A stretch of DNA of 64,000 nucleotides from Phyllobacteriaceae bacterium (GTDB lineage: Bacteria > Pseudomonadota > Alphaproteobacteria > Rhizobiales > Rhizobiaceae), in assembly GCA_024742765.1 (NCBI GenBank), contig JANSXT010000006.1:111946-175945 (forward strand), in the 5' to 3' direction. The notes under the pieces were generated by a model, which searched no databases, was not told the DNA's origin, and worked only from the letters and a program-made list of their open reading frames with translations. How positions within the stretch are numbered: the first letter of the stretch is position 1; each line of letters starts with the position of its first letter. Positions 17,238 through 25,519 of this stretch are shown piece after piece. Both the position numbers and the translations under genes were made by a program.

Positions 17238-17366
17238 ATGGATGCACCCCGTTGCCGGGCACCCCCGGCGTCTCAACTGGCATGGCAGCAATGCCGTCAT
17301 GCCCGCCCATTCGGGCAACTCACTGGTGCTGACCACCCGGTCAGCCAAGGAAGGCTCTTACCGTAG
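17238..17366 (+). CDS. Possible 42-residue small protein
   Basis: ATG 17238 is preceded by AAGGAG at ideal spacing (AAGGAGCGCATCATG) and runs 42 codons to TAG 17364-17366. The product is Pro/Arg/Gln-rich, without a hydrophobic helix or known domain. It may instead be a leader for the integrase-like gene 115 bp downstream. The good ribosome site is the only evidence. Confidence 0.35.
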   Translation: MDAPRCRAPPASQLAWQQCRHARPFGQLTGADHPVSQGRLLP

Positions 17367-17481
17367 GAAAGGAACCCATTCACGTCTTCGGTCTCTGACC
17401 GCAGGCGCTGCCTGCGGGTTGTCCTGTGCTCCGGCCAGGCAACGGCCATCAACACTCACCCAATCAAGAAGGAAGAGACTG

Positions 17482-18357
17482 ATGGATAACCTCACCATGG
17501 ACCTCATCAAACTGACTCGCCGCAACCGCGACGGCGCTTACGGCACCCAGAAGAACCGCCAGCGCGGCCTGACCGCGATTGCGGCAGAGCTGCGTGATCT
17601 TGGCTACAAGCTCCCGGCGGCTCACTCACTCAAAACCAAACATGTGGGCGCGCTGGTCGAGCACTGGCAGTGCCGTGAGCTGGATGCGGCAACGATCCGC
17701 AATCGGCTGACGTGGCTGCGCTGGTGGGCCGAGAAGATCGACAAGGCCAACGTGGTCGAGCGGGACAACCGCGCGTATGGCGTTGGCCTGAAAGCCGAGC
17801 AGCAGCCCAACCGGGCATTCAGCCTGCCTTCCGCCAAACTGGCGCAGATCGATTGCCCGTATGTCCGGGCCAGCCTGCGGCTGCAGGCGGCATTTGGCCT
17901 GCGCCGGGAAGAAGCGATCAAGTTTCAGCCGCGCTTTGCGGTGCGCCCGCACCGCATCATCCTGAAAGGCAGCTGGACCAAGGGCGGCCGCGCCCGTCAG
18001 ATTCCGCTCACCACCCCCCAGCAACACGCGGCGTTGCTGGAAGTGGGCCGATTGGTTCTTGACGAAGGCAGCCTGATTCCGCATCGGCTTAGCTATGCCC
18101 AACAGCTCAAGCGTTATGAGCATCAAACGCTGAACGCCGGGCTCCGCAACACCCATGGCCTGCGTCACCAGTATGCCCAACAGCGCTACCTGGCCCTGAC
18201 CGGCCAACGTTGCCCGCTAGCGGGCGGCAAACGCTGGGCGGAGCTATCCCACCGCGAGCGCAAACTGGATATCCACGCCCGCCGGCAGATTGCACTGGAG
18301 CTCGGCCATGGCCGACTGGCCATCACTAACATCTATCTGGGGAGTGCGGTCCAATGA
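17482..18357 (+). CDS. Integrase-domain protein (phage integrase SAM-like plus catalytic-like domain)
   Basis: 291 residues from ATG 17482, with AGAAGGAAGAG upstream. The N-terminal helical domain (MDLIKLTRRNRDGAYGTQKN, LVEHWQCRELDAATIRNRL) resembles SAM-like integrase N-domains. The C-terminal part has FGLRREEAIKFQP (first Arg), NTHGLRHQYAQQRY (HGLRH box) and LELGHGRLAITNIYLG (His and Tyr). Proteins of this type are common in proteobacterial integrative elements and may act in DNA processing rather than integration. It overlaps the next gene by 4 nt, forming a three-gene unit. Confidence 0.82.
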   Translation: MDNLTMDLIKLTRRNRDGAYGTQKNRQRGLTAIAAELRDLGYKLPAAHSLKTKHVGALVEHWQCRELDAATIRNRLTWLRWWAEKIDKANVVERDNRAYGVGLKAEQQPNRAFSLPSAKLAQIDCPYVRASLRLQAAFGLRREEAIKFQPRFAVRPHRIILKGSWTKGGRARQIPLTTPQQHAALLEVGRLVLDEGSLIPHRLSYAQQLKRYEHQTLNAGLRNTHGLRHQYAQQRYLALTGQRCPLAGGKRWAELSHRERKLDIHARRQIALELGHGRLAITNIYLGSAVQ

Positions 18358-18656
18358 AGCGCGCCGAGGCGACCTATCACCTGACCGCCAAAGCGCGCCA
18401 GCGCTATGCCGAAGAGCTGTTTGATCTGAACCGGGTCGGGAGGGCAATCGAGCGCCGCGCAAGCGAAGGCTATCGCGATGCGCGGCTCTATCAGGCGTTC
18501 CCGTTTGACCTAAGCGATCTCCCGCCCGCCAAACGGCTGGAGGCCTGGCTCGACGACAACCACTTTACCTACGCGTGGTGCCCCACCCCGCAACTGGTCG
18601 ATCCCTATCGACCGGCCCGGCAGGACGACTACCCCGAACTGGTGGTGCGCTGGTGA
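18354..18656 (+). CDS. Hypothetical protein, operon partner of integrase-domain gene
   Basis: 100 residues starting in the ATGA overlap with the preceding gene. It is rich in charged and aromatic residues (TAKARQRYAEELFDLNRVGR, LEAWLDDNHFTYAWCPTPQL). There is no signal peptide, membrane helix or recognised motif. Position alone links it to the integrase-like protein. Confidence 0.7.
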   Translation: MKRAEATYHLTAKARQRYAEELFDLNRVGRAIERRASEGYRDARLYQAFPFDLSDLPPAKRLEAWLDDNHFTYAWCPTPQLVDPYRPARQDDYPELVVRW

Positions 18657-18793
18657 GCCCGCTGACACTGCTGTTGCTGCTGGGGGTGCTGGCGGGACTC
18701 CAAGCTTTGCTCACAACCAGCAATTTGCTTGTGCGCATGCTTGTGTTGTCAGCCCTCACGACTTTGGCCCTAGCAGCTGTTCGAGTGCTTTGA
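18653..18793 (+). CDS. Very small membrane protein, GTG start overlapping previous stop
   Basis: 46 residues beginning at GTG 18653 within GTGA. It is almost entirely hydrophobic (LTLLLLLGVLAGLQALL, then MLVLSALTTLALAAVRVL), giving one or two membrane helices. The overlap with the upstream stop supports translation by coupling. Function unknown. Confidence 0.5.
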   Translation: MSPLTLLLLLGVLAGLQALLTTSNLLVRMLVLSALTTLALAAVRVL

Positions 18794-18854
18794 TCACCAC
18801 CCAGACTAACCAGAACGCGACCGCGGGATGAGCAACGGCAGTAAACTGGCCGGA

Positions 18855-19385
18855 TTAGTTTGCTCGCGTAGCGCCCGCCACCAGGTCACGAAACGCCATC
18901 TGGTACTTCTCATTCTCCTCTTGAGTTACATCAAGTGGAATCTCCATCTGAAATACCATTAGACCATTGTCGCTGTATTTTCTAATATGAAAGTGATTGT
19001 AGCTACTTCTCTCATCACTCAATATTGCTTCCACGTTACCGCTGACTCTTTCATTAACCCTGATTGATTGACCTGTCTTGACTTCCATTCCCTTCAAAAA
19101 ATTATCAGATGCCAAATAGAAATCCCCTTCATTTTCAAATTGCCGACCAGACCGAGCAAAACCAATTACAACAGCAATTTTTCTGTCCATTCCTAAAATT
19201 ATAGCAGTATAGAATCTATCGCTGTCCATTTTGGTTATTTGATAGGCGCCCAATTGATCCCATTCATCACCAATAAGAAAATTGAAATAGTATCCATCAG
19301 CATTGTATCTATATATCCTATTTTCAGCATATAGAACTCCGCCAATCACAAGAAAAACGGATACAAAGATACCAAAAAAACGCAT
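18855..19385 (-). CDS. Exported hypothetical protein, AT-rich cargo downstream of tpsA
   Basis: 176 residues from ATG 19385 (GTG 19388 also possible). ATG shares one base with the tpsA stop (TGATG). The N-terminal helix FFGIFVSVFLVIGGVLYA is a signal or anchor; the rest is mixed alpha/beta (YYFNFLIGDEWDQLGAYQIT, SYNHFHIRKYSDNGLMVFQM) and looks periplasmic. Base composition is clearly lower in GC than its neighbours, which points to separate acquisition together with the 3' end of tpsA. It may help secretion or processing of TpsA, but no family is recognised. Confidence 0.75.
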   Translation of the reverse strand: MRFFGIFVSVFLVIGGVLYAENRIYRYNADGYYFNFLIGDEWDQLGAYQITKMDSDRFYTAIILGMDRKIAVVIGFARSGRQFENEGDFYLASDNFLKGMEVKTGQSIRVNERVSGNVEAILSDERSSYNHFHIRKYSDNGLMVFQMEIPLDVTQEENEKYQMAFRDLVAGATRAN

Positions 19386-22114
19386 CACTCCACCCTTACT
19401 CCCGCATCAGCCTCAACCGCAACCGGAAGAAGCCTAAATGGTAGCTTTGAACTAGAGTCAAAATGACCACTAACACCTATGCCTATGCTACCGCCAAAAT
19501 AACCGAATGCCCTTCCCACGGTCTCAGATCGTCCTTGGAAAACCAGTCTTCCGACCAAAAAGTCACCACTGGCCGCGAAGTTACTTCCGTCCGTGGAAGC
19601 TGATAAACTGACAACGCCAATTTGAATACAAATTTCCGATACACAGTATTGACGACCAACTTGCTCAAAATCTAATGAGAAATCTCCGGTTATTGATCTT
19701 GATATAGAAAATGTTGTTATGTCTTCGTCGAATTCAAACGGCATTGCATCTGAATCATTGGCGACCGGTGTAGCGCCAACAGGTTTCGCCAATACTTTGA
19801 GACCATCATTCGTCAAGGCCAGATATCCCGTTTGACTGCGCAGGGCCCAAATCGTGTGCGCGTCCTGACCGTATTGGGTCCCAATCGACAGTAATGCCCC
19901 AAAGTCATAAGCTGAGGGCGCGACTCCCAGCGTCGCTGGGTTCGCTGACCGCAAATCCACGACCTGCGCTCCTGGCAGTGCAGAGCGAATATTGGATGTC
20001 TTGCTGGCTGGTGTAAACTTGACGTTATTGGCCAGATCCAGCACACCATCACTGGGGTCAAACGTAAAATCGTAGCGCGTTTCAAAAACGCCAGGACTTG
20101 TTTCAAATCTGTAAGATATAATCGTCGCCTCTGCTGGTACACTCTCACCGAGGATGCGTGCCGTACCCTGATTATCAATTTGGGTTAGCGTTCCACCGTT
20201 CAACAACAAAGAGCCACGGTTGAGAACGCGACTGCCGTTGTGCTCGGCTAGTTCGCCGTCCGTGATGTCACCCCGGCGGGTCATTAGTGCAACCAGCTCG
20301 TCTAACGACAGGATTTCATCTGCTGGTAGATCGCTGTTTCGGATGATGTCGAGTAAGGCGTTTGCGAAGGCGCGTACGGAAGACTCGCTCGTCACGCTGG
20401 GTGGGTTCTCAAAAGCATAACGGAACATAGCCTGCTGAATCTCGCCTCGGAGATTGGCAACTGCTCGCCGGGCTGCGGTGATTAGCTCTCCGTCATCATT
20501 GAGTAAGTCAGCGTTTGCATCCAAGATGAGATTCAGTCTGCCTGATGAAGAACCGATCGTGACGCCAGATGCGATTTCTATGCCGTCGTCGGCAAACAAC
20601 GCGAGGGTCGCGTTGCCGCCACTGGTTTTTAGAATGTTTGCGACCACATGAATATGACCTGCACTGACATCAGTATTTGTTCCAGAGTTGAGTACGTCCT
20701 CAATGGCACTGGCTAGTCTACGATTGATCACCAAGCGATCGGGATCAAACAAGACCGTACCTGCGTTGCCGTTCGGCGCTGTCAACTCGACTTCAATGTC
20801 GTCAAACATCAATCGCTGCCAGCCGGAGACCTCGGCGAACCCGCCATCGCCGCCCAGGCGGCCGCCCTTGGCCGCAACCGTCCCCTGAAAATCCATCGTG
20901 TCATCAGCCCAGGCGATGATCCGGCCGCCGTCACCGTTTTCGGTGGCAGAGGCATCAATGAGACTGGCGCGGTCAACGGTAACGTTGGTGGCCGTTGGGA
21001 TGTCCTGCTCCTGCAACGACAGACCATAGCGGGCCAGCGTCGCGGCTGATGCATTGCCGCCCTGGATATCACCACCCACCAGCACCAACCCGCCTCCGGC
21101 GGGTCCGCTGGCATTGATGCTGGCGCGTGTCAGTCCGATCATTTCTCCTACTATATGAATGTTTCCACCAGTCTGCCCTGACTGGACCCCGCGCGCACGG
21201 ATTTCGCCGGATACGCGCACATTTTGTGGTGGTGCCTGTGGCGTTTTGGTCGCAGCGGTCTGTGCTCCGAGGATAATCTTGCCGTTGGCCATGCCAACGG
21301 TATCGGCCTCGATGATGCCGTCATTGTTGATGACATGATCGACCACGCGGCGCGCGGTGACCGCGGTCAACGCCACCTGTCCGCCACTGGCGGACAGCAT
21401 GCCCTGATTGTCCACGAGGGCAGCCATCGGCTGGCCGGTGGCGACATCAATCACCTGGTCGATGATTTCATCATCGATCTTCAGTTTGATCAGGTTGTCG
21501 CCATAAAGGTCGAGCGTGAACTGATTGGCCGAGGCCAGCGCCACCTGACCCAGCCGCGCACTGATTACGCCGCTGTTGCGTACACCGGGCGCGACCAGTG
21601 CGGCCACGCCGCTGTCGCGGACGGTGATGCGCCCCTCATTGACAATCGACGCCTGCGGGTTGCCGGGCTGGTTGAACTCGTACCGGCCCGCCATGAAGTC
21701 ATCGTTGGCGATATCGGCGGTGCTGGCCACCAACCCACCCACATCAATGTTGCTGTGCGCTCCAAACAGGATGCCATCCGGGTTGACGAGCATCACCGTG
21801 CCGTTGGCCGTGATGTTGCCCATGATCTGTGATGGTGCGCCGCCAGTGATGCGGTTGAGGATCACCGCATCGGTATTCGGCTGGGCAAAGGTAACGGTAT
21901 GGTCTTGGCCCACATGGAACTGCCGCCAGTCAACGATCGCGCGCTGGCTGAACTGGTTGATCGTGGTGGACTGACCATCCGGGCGGGCGATGCTGGCATC
22001 GCCAGCGACGACGCGTCCGCCGTCGGGGCCTTGCGCTGCGGCGGATGAGACCAGCAGTGACAAACCCAGCGCCGTGGAAGCCAGCAACCGATAGCGTTGC
22101 GGAGACGCAACCAT
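19385..22114 (-). CDS. TpsA exoprotein with filamentous-hemagglutinin secretion domain
   Basis: 909 residues from ATG 22114. The signal peptide (RYRLLASTALGLSLLVSSAAAQ) is followed by the TPS domain: residues about 25-270 contain TVTFAQPNTDAVILNRITGG and VMLVNPDGILFGAHSNIDVG, the NPxGI motif diagnostic of hemagglutinin-type exoproteins, and GLVAST. A GGIAS-like beta-helix body follows (SGGQVALTAVTARRV, GGRIIAWADDTMDFQGTVAA). The protein is short for the family, and its last 300 residues are less repetitive and more AT-rich. It is exported to the periplasm by Sec and across the outer membrane by the TpsB encoded one base upstream. Likely an adhesin or contact factor; no toxin domain is seen. 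Confidence 0.9.
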   Translation of the reverse strand: MVASPQRYRLLASTALGLSLLVSSAAAQGPDGGRVVAGDASIARPDGQSTTINQFSQRAIVDWRQFHVGQDHTVTFAQPNTDAVILNRITGGAPSQIMGNITANGTVMLVNPDGILFGAHSNIDVGGLVASTADIANDDFMAGRYEFNQPGNPQASIVNEGRITVRDSGVAALVAPGVRNSGVISARLGQVALASANQFTLDLYGDNLIKLKIDDEIIDQVIDVATGQPMAALVDNQGMLSASGGQVALTAVTARRVVDHVINNDGIIEADTVGMANGKIILGAQTAATKTPQAPPQNVRVSGEIRARGVQSGQTGGNIHIVGEMIGLTRASINASGPAGGGLVLVGGDIQGGNASAATLARYGLSLQEQDIPTATNVTVDRASLIDASATENGDGGRIIAWADDTMDFQGTVAAKGGRLGGDGGFAEVSGWQRLMFDDIEVELTAPNGNAGTVLFDPDRLVINRRLASAIEDVLNSGTNTDVSAGHIHVVANILKTSGGNATLALFADDGIEIASGVTIGSSSGRLNLILDANADLLNDDGELITAARRAVANLRGEIQQAMFRYAFENPPSVTSESSVRAFANALLDIIRNSDLPADEILSLDELVALMTRRGDITDGELAEHNGSRVLNRGSLLLNGGTLTQIDNQGTARILGESVPAEATIISYRFETSPGVFETRYDFTFDPSDGVLDLANNVKFTPASKTSNIRSALPGAQVVDLRSANPATLGVAPSAYDFGALLSIGTQYGQDAHTIWALRSQTGYLALTNDGLKVLAKPVGATPVANDSDAMPFEFDEDITTFSISRSITGDFSLDFEQVGRQYCVSEICIQIGVVSLSASTDGSNFAASGDFLVGRLVFQGRSETVGRAFGYFGGSIGIGVSGHFDSSSKLPFRLLPVAVEADAGVRVE

Positions 22115-22115
22115 C

Positions 22116-23789
22116 TCAGTACCTCGCTCGCAGGGAGAAAGTACCGCGCCAGCCATCACCGAGGGCCGCACCATGGAGCGGCTTGGCAGCAGTGATTTCC
22201 GCGTCGAGCTGGTTCTGCCAGCTGATCCGCGCGCCCAGGCCCGCACTGGCCGCGTCTACAGAGGCAGCTGCTCCCGGTGCCGGGGCGCGCCGCCAGACCT
22301 TGCCGTAATCGGCAAAGCCGAACAGCTGCGCCTGCGTGAATTCGCTGGGTAGCGACGGGATGTCATAGCGCAGTTCAGTCATTGCCATGAAGCAATGGTC
22401 GCCGACTAGCGCTGATGCAGTGAATCCGCGTCCGAAAGTGTTGCCGCCGTAACCGCACTCCTCCGAAGCCAGCAGCGGATTGGCGGCGTACTGCCCGCGC
22501 AGCCGCCCGACCAGCGAGAACCCGTGATTGAGCTGCTGGAACCGACTGACGGTGGCTTCAACCTTGGTGAAATCCACACGTCCGTTTGCGCGTGATGCCA
22601 GCAGGTTGGTATTGCCGGTGCTGCCTAGCCCAGCGATACCCTGGCTGACGGTGGCCGTCACTTGGGTGACGCCGTTCCACTGGTCAAAACGGTCGTAGCT
22701 GAACCCGGTACGGACGCCCCTCAACCGATCCTCGTTAAACCGACTGTTCAACGCATCGGACTGGTAGTCATTGGCAAACATACTGGCGAACAACATCAGA
22801 TTGTGACTGCGGCTGCGGACGAGTGGATGGCGTAACTCCGCAGCCCAGGTCAGACTGCGACTGTCGAACAGCAGGGTGCGCAACACTGAGGTGCCCGGTT
22901 TACCGCCATCGGCGGTGAACGTGACGGCAGCGGTCAGCCCTTCGGTATTGAGCACCTGTTCATAGCGGAGTTGACCGTAGAGCAGTTCGCTAGTTTCAAA
23001 CGAACCGGCCGCGGTGCCGGACAACCGTTCATGGAAGCGCAGCGCATTGTTCACGGTCACGCCCGCCGAGAACTGATATGGGCCACGCCCTTCAGTGCCG
23101 TGATTGTCGGTGGCAGCAAAAGCATCAACCGTTTTTCGTTCGACCGTCACCACCAGCCGGGACGCCCCTGAGTTGGTCGGCGATGGTTCCAGTGTGGAGC
23201 CGAAATCCAGTCCAGGCAGGTCACTGGCCAGCAGCAGATACCGTTCCAAGGTTCTAATGTTTAGCGGACGCTGGAGGGTAATCCTGTCAGCATAGCTGCT
23301 GAAGAAATCCCGATACCCTGCCACCTCGGCTGGCCAGACCACTTCGTCGATCCAGCCTTCGACAGCCTGCAAGATGATATCAGCTCCTGCGGGATCAAGC
23401 GCCTGCGGCGGGACGATTACCCGCGACAGGAAATAGCCATCATCGCTGTAGCGGGCTGTCAGCTGTTCCGCGAACGCGTAAACTGCGCTGAGGGGTTGCT
23501 GGCCGGTCGGCGCTATCGCGTGTACGGCAGCAGCATCATAGATGGTGCTGCTGCTCAGCGTCACGCTGCGGATGTGGATCAGCATGGTATCAGCGGCAGC
23601 AGGTGCGGTCGTAGTTTCAAGCTGAATGGGTGCTGCGGGCGCGACCGATAACGGCGCCGCCGGTTCGGTGAACTGTTCACTCAACCGGGCACCCTCTTCA
23701 GCCACGGGAATGCCCTGCGCACCACTGGGCAGTGCGGCGGCCAAGCTGCCTGCCAGCACACAAATCACCAGTGTGGTGAGAAAACGCAC
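22116..23789 (-). CDS. TpsB outer-membrane transporter (ShlB/FhaC/HecB family)
   Basis: 557 residues. Signal peptide MRFLTTLVICVLAGSLAAALP, then POTRA-like domains (residues about 65-220; for example LSAVYAFAEQLTARYSDDGYFLSRV and DIILQAVEGWIDEV, LNIRTLERYLLLASDLPG), then a 16-strand barrel ending FSLRARY with the terminal aromatic. VEATVSRFQQLNHGFSLVGRLRGQ and TASALVGDHCFMAMTELRYDI are barrel strands. The family secretes one dedicated TpsA partner without ATP. The partner begins one base after this stop. The promoter must lie in the 51-bp gap to the divergent IalB-like gene. Confidence 0.93.
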   Translation of the reverse strand: MRFLTTLVICVLAGSLAAALPSGAQGIPVAEEGARLSEQFTEPAAPLSVAPAAPIQLETTTAPAAADTMLIHIRSVTLSSSTIYDAAAVHAIAPTGQQPLSAVYAFAEQLTARYSDDGYFLSRVIVPPQALDPAGADIILQAVEGWIDEVVWPAEVAGYRDFFSSYADRITLQRPLNIRTLERYLLLASDLPGLDFGSTLEPSPTNSGASRLVVTVERKTVDAFAATDNHGTEGRGPYQFSAGVTVNNALRFHERLSGTAAGSFETSELLYGQLRYEQVLNTEGLTAAVTFTADGGKPGTSVLRTLLFDSRSLTWAAELRHPLVRSRSHNLMLFASMFANDYQSDALNSRFNEDRLRGVRTGFSYDRFDQWNGVTQVTATVSQGIAGLGSTGNTNLLASRANGRVDFTKVEATVSRFQQLNHGFSLVGRLRGQYAANPLLASEECGYGGNTFGRGFTASALVGDHCFMAMTELRYDIPSLPSEFTQAQLFGFADYGKVWRRAPAPGAAASVDAASAGLGARISWQNQLDAEITAAKPLHGAALGDGWRGTFSLRARY

Positions 23790-23840
23790 GCCCCCAAACC
23801 CAGCTTTACCCCTTAAGCATTTGTTAATAAATCTGCTTGG

Positions 23841-24296
23841 ATGAAAACATTCAAGCTATTCTTGATCATCTGCGGCTTTTTGCTGCCCTCATCCACGTAT
23901 GCTGAACCTATTCAGTATGAGGATTGGCAGTTGGTGTGTGATCCACGTCCATGCGGACTGACGCAATCAGCCGTTGACGGGTCGCTCAAGGTTACCGTGA
24001 GCCAACGCCGGCAAGGGCTGTTCGCGCTGGTAGCCGTACCGCTGGGTATCAATCTTCCTGCGGGCCTCTCGGCGCAGGTCGATCAACAACCCGTGCGTCG
24101 CTATTCGTTTGCAACGTGTACGGTCGCGGGCTGTTTTTCCGCCATTCCACTGGCGGCAAGCAAACTGCTCGAATGGCAACGCGGACGCGCGTTAAAGTTG
24201 ACTTACCAGGACGGTGAGGCCACCAGCATCAGCAGCACGATATCACTGCTGGGTTTTACGGCTGGCAACAATGCGTTGCTTGCAGCAACTGACTAG
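23841..24296 (+). CDS. IalB-family secreted protein, divergent from tpsBA
   Basis: 151 residues. Signal peptide (MKTFKLFLIICGFLLPSSTYA) then EDWQLVCDPRPCGLTQSAVD, the IalB-like WxxxC opening, and the same order of strands as the protein at 5271: LPAGLSAQVDQQPVRRYSF, a Cys-x4-Cys pair (CTVAGC), FSAIPLAASKL and the ending SLLGFTAGNNALLAA. Four cysteines suggest two disulfides in the periplasm. It is 51 bp from tpsB on the opposite strand, so a shared regulatory region is likely. It is clearly related to, but diverged from, the chromosomal copy. Confidence 0.82.
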   Translation: MKTFKLFLIICGFLLPSSTYAEPIQYEDWQLVCDPRPCGLTQSAVDGSLKVTVSQRRQGLFALVAVPLGINLPAGLSAQVDQQPVRRYSFATCTVAGCFSAIPLAASKLLEWQRGRALKLTYQDGEATSISSTISLLGFTAGNNALLAATD

Positions 24297-24461
24297 CCAT
24301 GACCGCCTAATCGGCTCGCCTCTAGAAAGCTTGGTGGTGGGGCATTCTAGCATCAATTCTTGGGGTGGTTGCGGCACGCTTCGAGCGTCACGCCAGCGGC
24401 GCCCACAACACCAAACGACCAGCGCTGTCCATGGTTGGACAACGCCGGTCCCCACCGGCAG

Positions 24462-25031
24462 CTAAACGCGCGAGCACAGCGGGATGAACTCGTCCATGGT
24501 GTTGAGCCGCACGATGTACAGTCTGTAGCTGATCATGGTCAGGATTTTCCGGTGGATCAATTCTTGGCCCAGCGCATGGTAGTCAATGTACTCGGCCAGC
24601 GCAGCGCCCTGCTCGAGCCATTCCACGGCTTCATGCTGGACAAAGTCGCGAGCGTATTCTTCGGCGGTTTGATGCCAGTACACGCATTCAGCGTAGGTCG
24701 CGGTCACCTCATTGAGGTCATAACCGTTTTCAGCCAGGCAACAGGCGATTTCGCATAGGTCTTCTTCGCCATCGATGTCATCAACGAGCCTGAACCAGGC
24801 GGCCAACTTGTCGGTTGTGATGTCAAGCGCCTGAAACAGTCGCTGATGCGGACCATCCAGCAGATGCAGTGCATAGGCCTCCAGCGGTTGACCTAGCTGA
24901 ACCGAGTTCTCGCCTGCCTTGGCCTCGAACTCTGCCAGGCTCGTGAACCCGAACCCGACAGCGTCTACGCTGATGGGTTGGGCGTAGTACCGGTCGATCT
25001 GACCGGTACCTTGGCCTTGCGCGCGGCTCAC
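24462..25031 (-). CDS. ArdA-like antirestriction protein
   Basis: 189 residues from GTG 25031, overlapping the upstream stop (GTGA). It is very acidic. The second half follows the ArdA pattern: DLCEIACCLAENGYDLNEVT, AEEYARDFVQHEAVEWLEQG and LAEYIDYHALGQELIHRKI, which in ArdA forms a DNA-mimicking surface that blocks type I restriction enzymes. The N-terminal half is less familiar (YYAQPISVDAVGFGFTSLAE). ArdA genes often sit near the leading end of transferring elements; this one is 2 kb from the oriT candidate. The call rests on pattern recognition. Confidence 0.7.
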   Translation of the reverse strand: MSRAQGQGTGQIDRYYAQPISVDAVGFGFTSLAEFEAKAGENSVQLGQPLEAYALHLLDGPHQRLFQALDITTDKLAAWFRLVDDIDGEEDLCEIACCLAENGYDLNEVTATYAECVYWHQTAEEYARDFVQHEAVEWLEQGAALAEYIDYHALGQELIHRKILTMISYRLYIVRLNTMDEFIPLCSRV

Positions 25032-25234
25032 TTCGCCGCCTCCTGTTTGGGCTTGATCTTGCGCACGACGGTGCGGCCTTCGACCAGCGGGGTGTAGTTG
25101 ATGGCGAGGTTCAGGCCGTCCTTGTCCTGATGCTGCCAGCCGACGCCAATTTTGGTCCAGCGGGCCTTATCGTCATCACCGACCACATGGAAGATTTCAT
25201 GGGTGGGTGCCTTGGTTTGGGTTTGTTTTGCCAT
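25028..25234 (-). CDS. Small plasmid-type hypothetical protein
   Basis: 68 residues from ATG 25234 (the reading from 25321 adds an unlikely N-terminus). It contains HEIFHVVGDDDKARWTKIGV and GLNLAINYTPLVEGRTVVR, a short beta-rich pattern seen in small proteins of conjugative plasmids (DUF736-like), between ardA-like and mob genes. It heads a two-gene unit with the ArdA-like protein. No activity is known. Confidence 0.72.
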   Translation of the reverse strand: MAKQTQTKAPTHEIFHVVGDDDKARWTKIGVGWQHQDKDGLNLAINYTPLVEGRTVVRKIKPKQEAAK

Positions 25235-25519
25235 GGGTGTTTTCTTTCGTTGGTTATGGCGGCCACACCATGTGGCCGGTCGCCAATACGCCCAGCCTGA
25301 CCCCTTAAGGGACGCGTGCATGGTTCTTCTCGGGAACCGCGCAGCGGCGGAAGACCATTGCGCGTGGTCCTGGTCAGGCTAGCTTTGGCGAGATACCGGC
25401 GCGTGGTGTGGCTGCCTGCCAAACGGGATCAGGAAGACAGCGGCAGAACGGACACGGGCCATGGCAACCCGTGCTTCGTCTGTGGGTGGGTAACGATGAC
25501 GCTGGGCAATATCGGGTGG
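25235..25519. other. Gap between small protein and relaxase
   Basis: 285 bp without a supported gene. It holds a 9-bp inverted repeat AGCCTGACC (25294-25302) / GGTCAGGCT (25372-25380) and the promoter of the leftward pair. No T-rich terminator was seen. Confidence 0.45.

Noticed and set aside
18855..22114. Contact-dependent growth inhibition (CdiA-CdiI) system
   Set aside because: TpsA is short, no VENN motif or toxin domain was seen, and the downstream protein has a signal helix, unlike cytoplasmic CdiI. Kept only as a weaker partner hypothesis.
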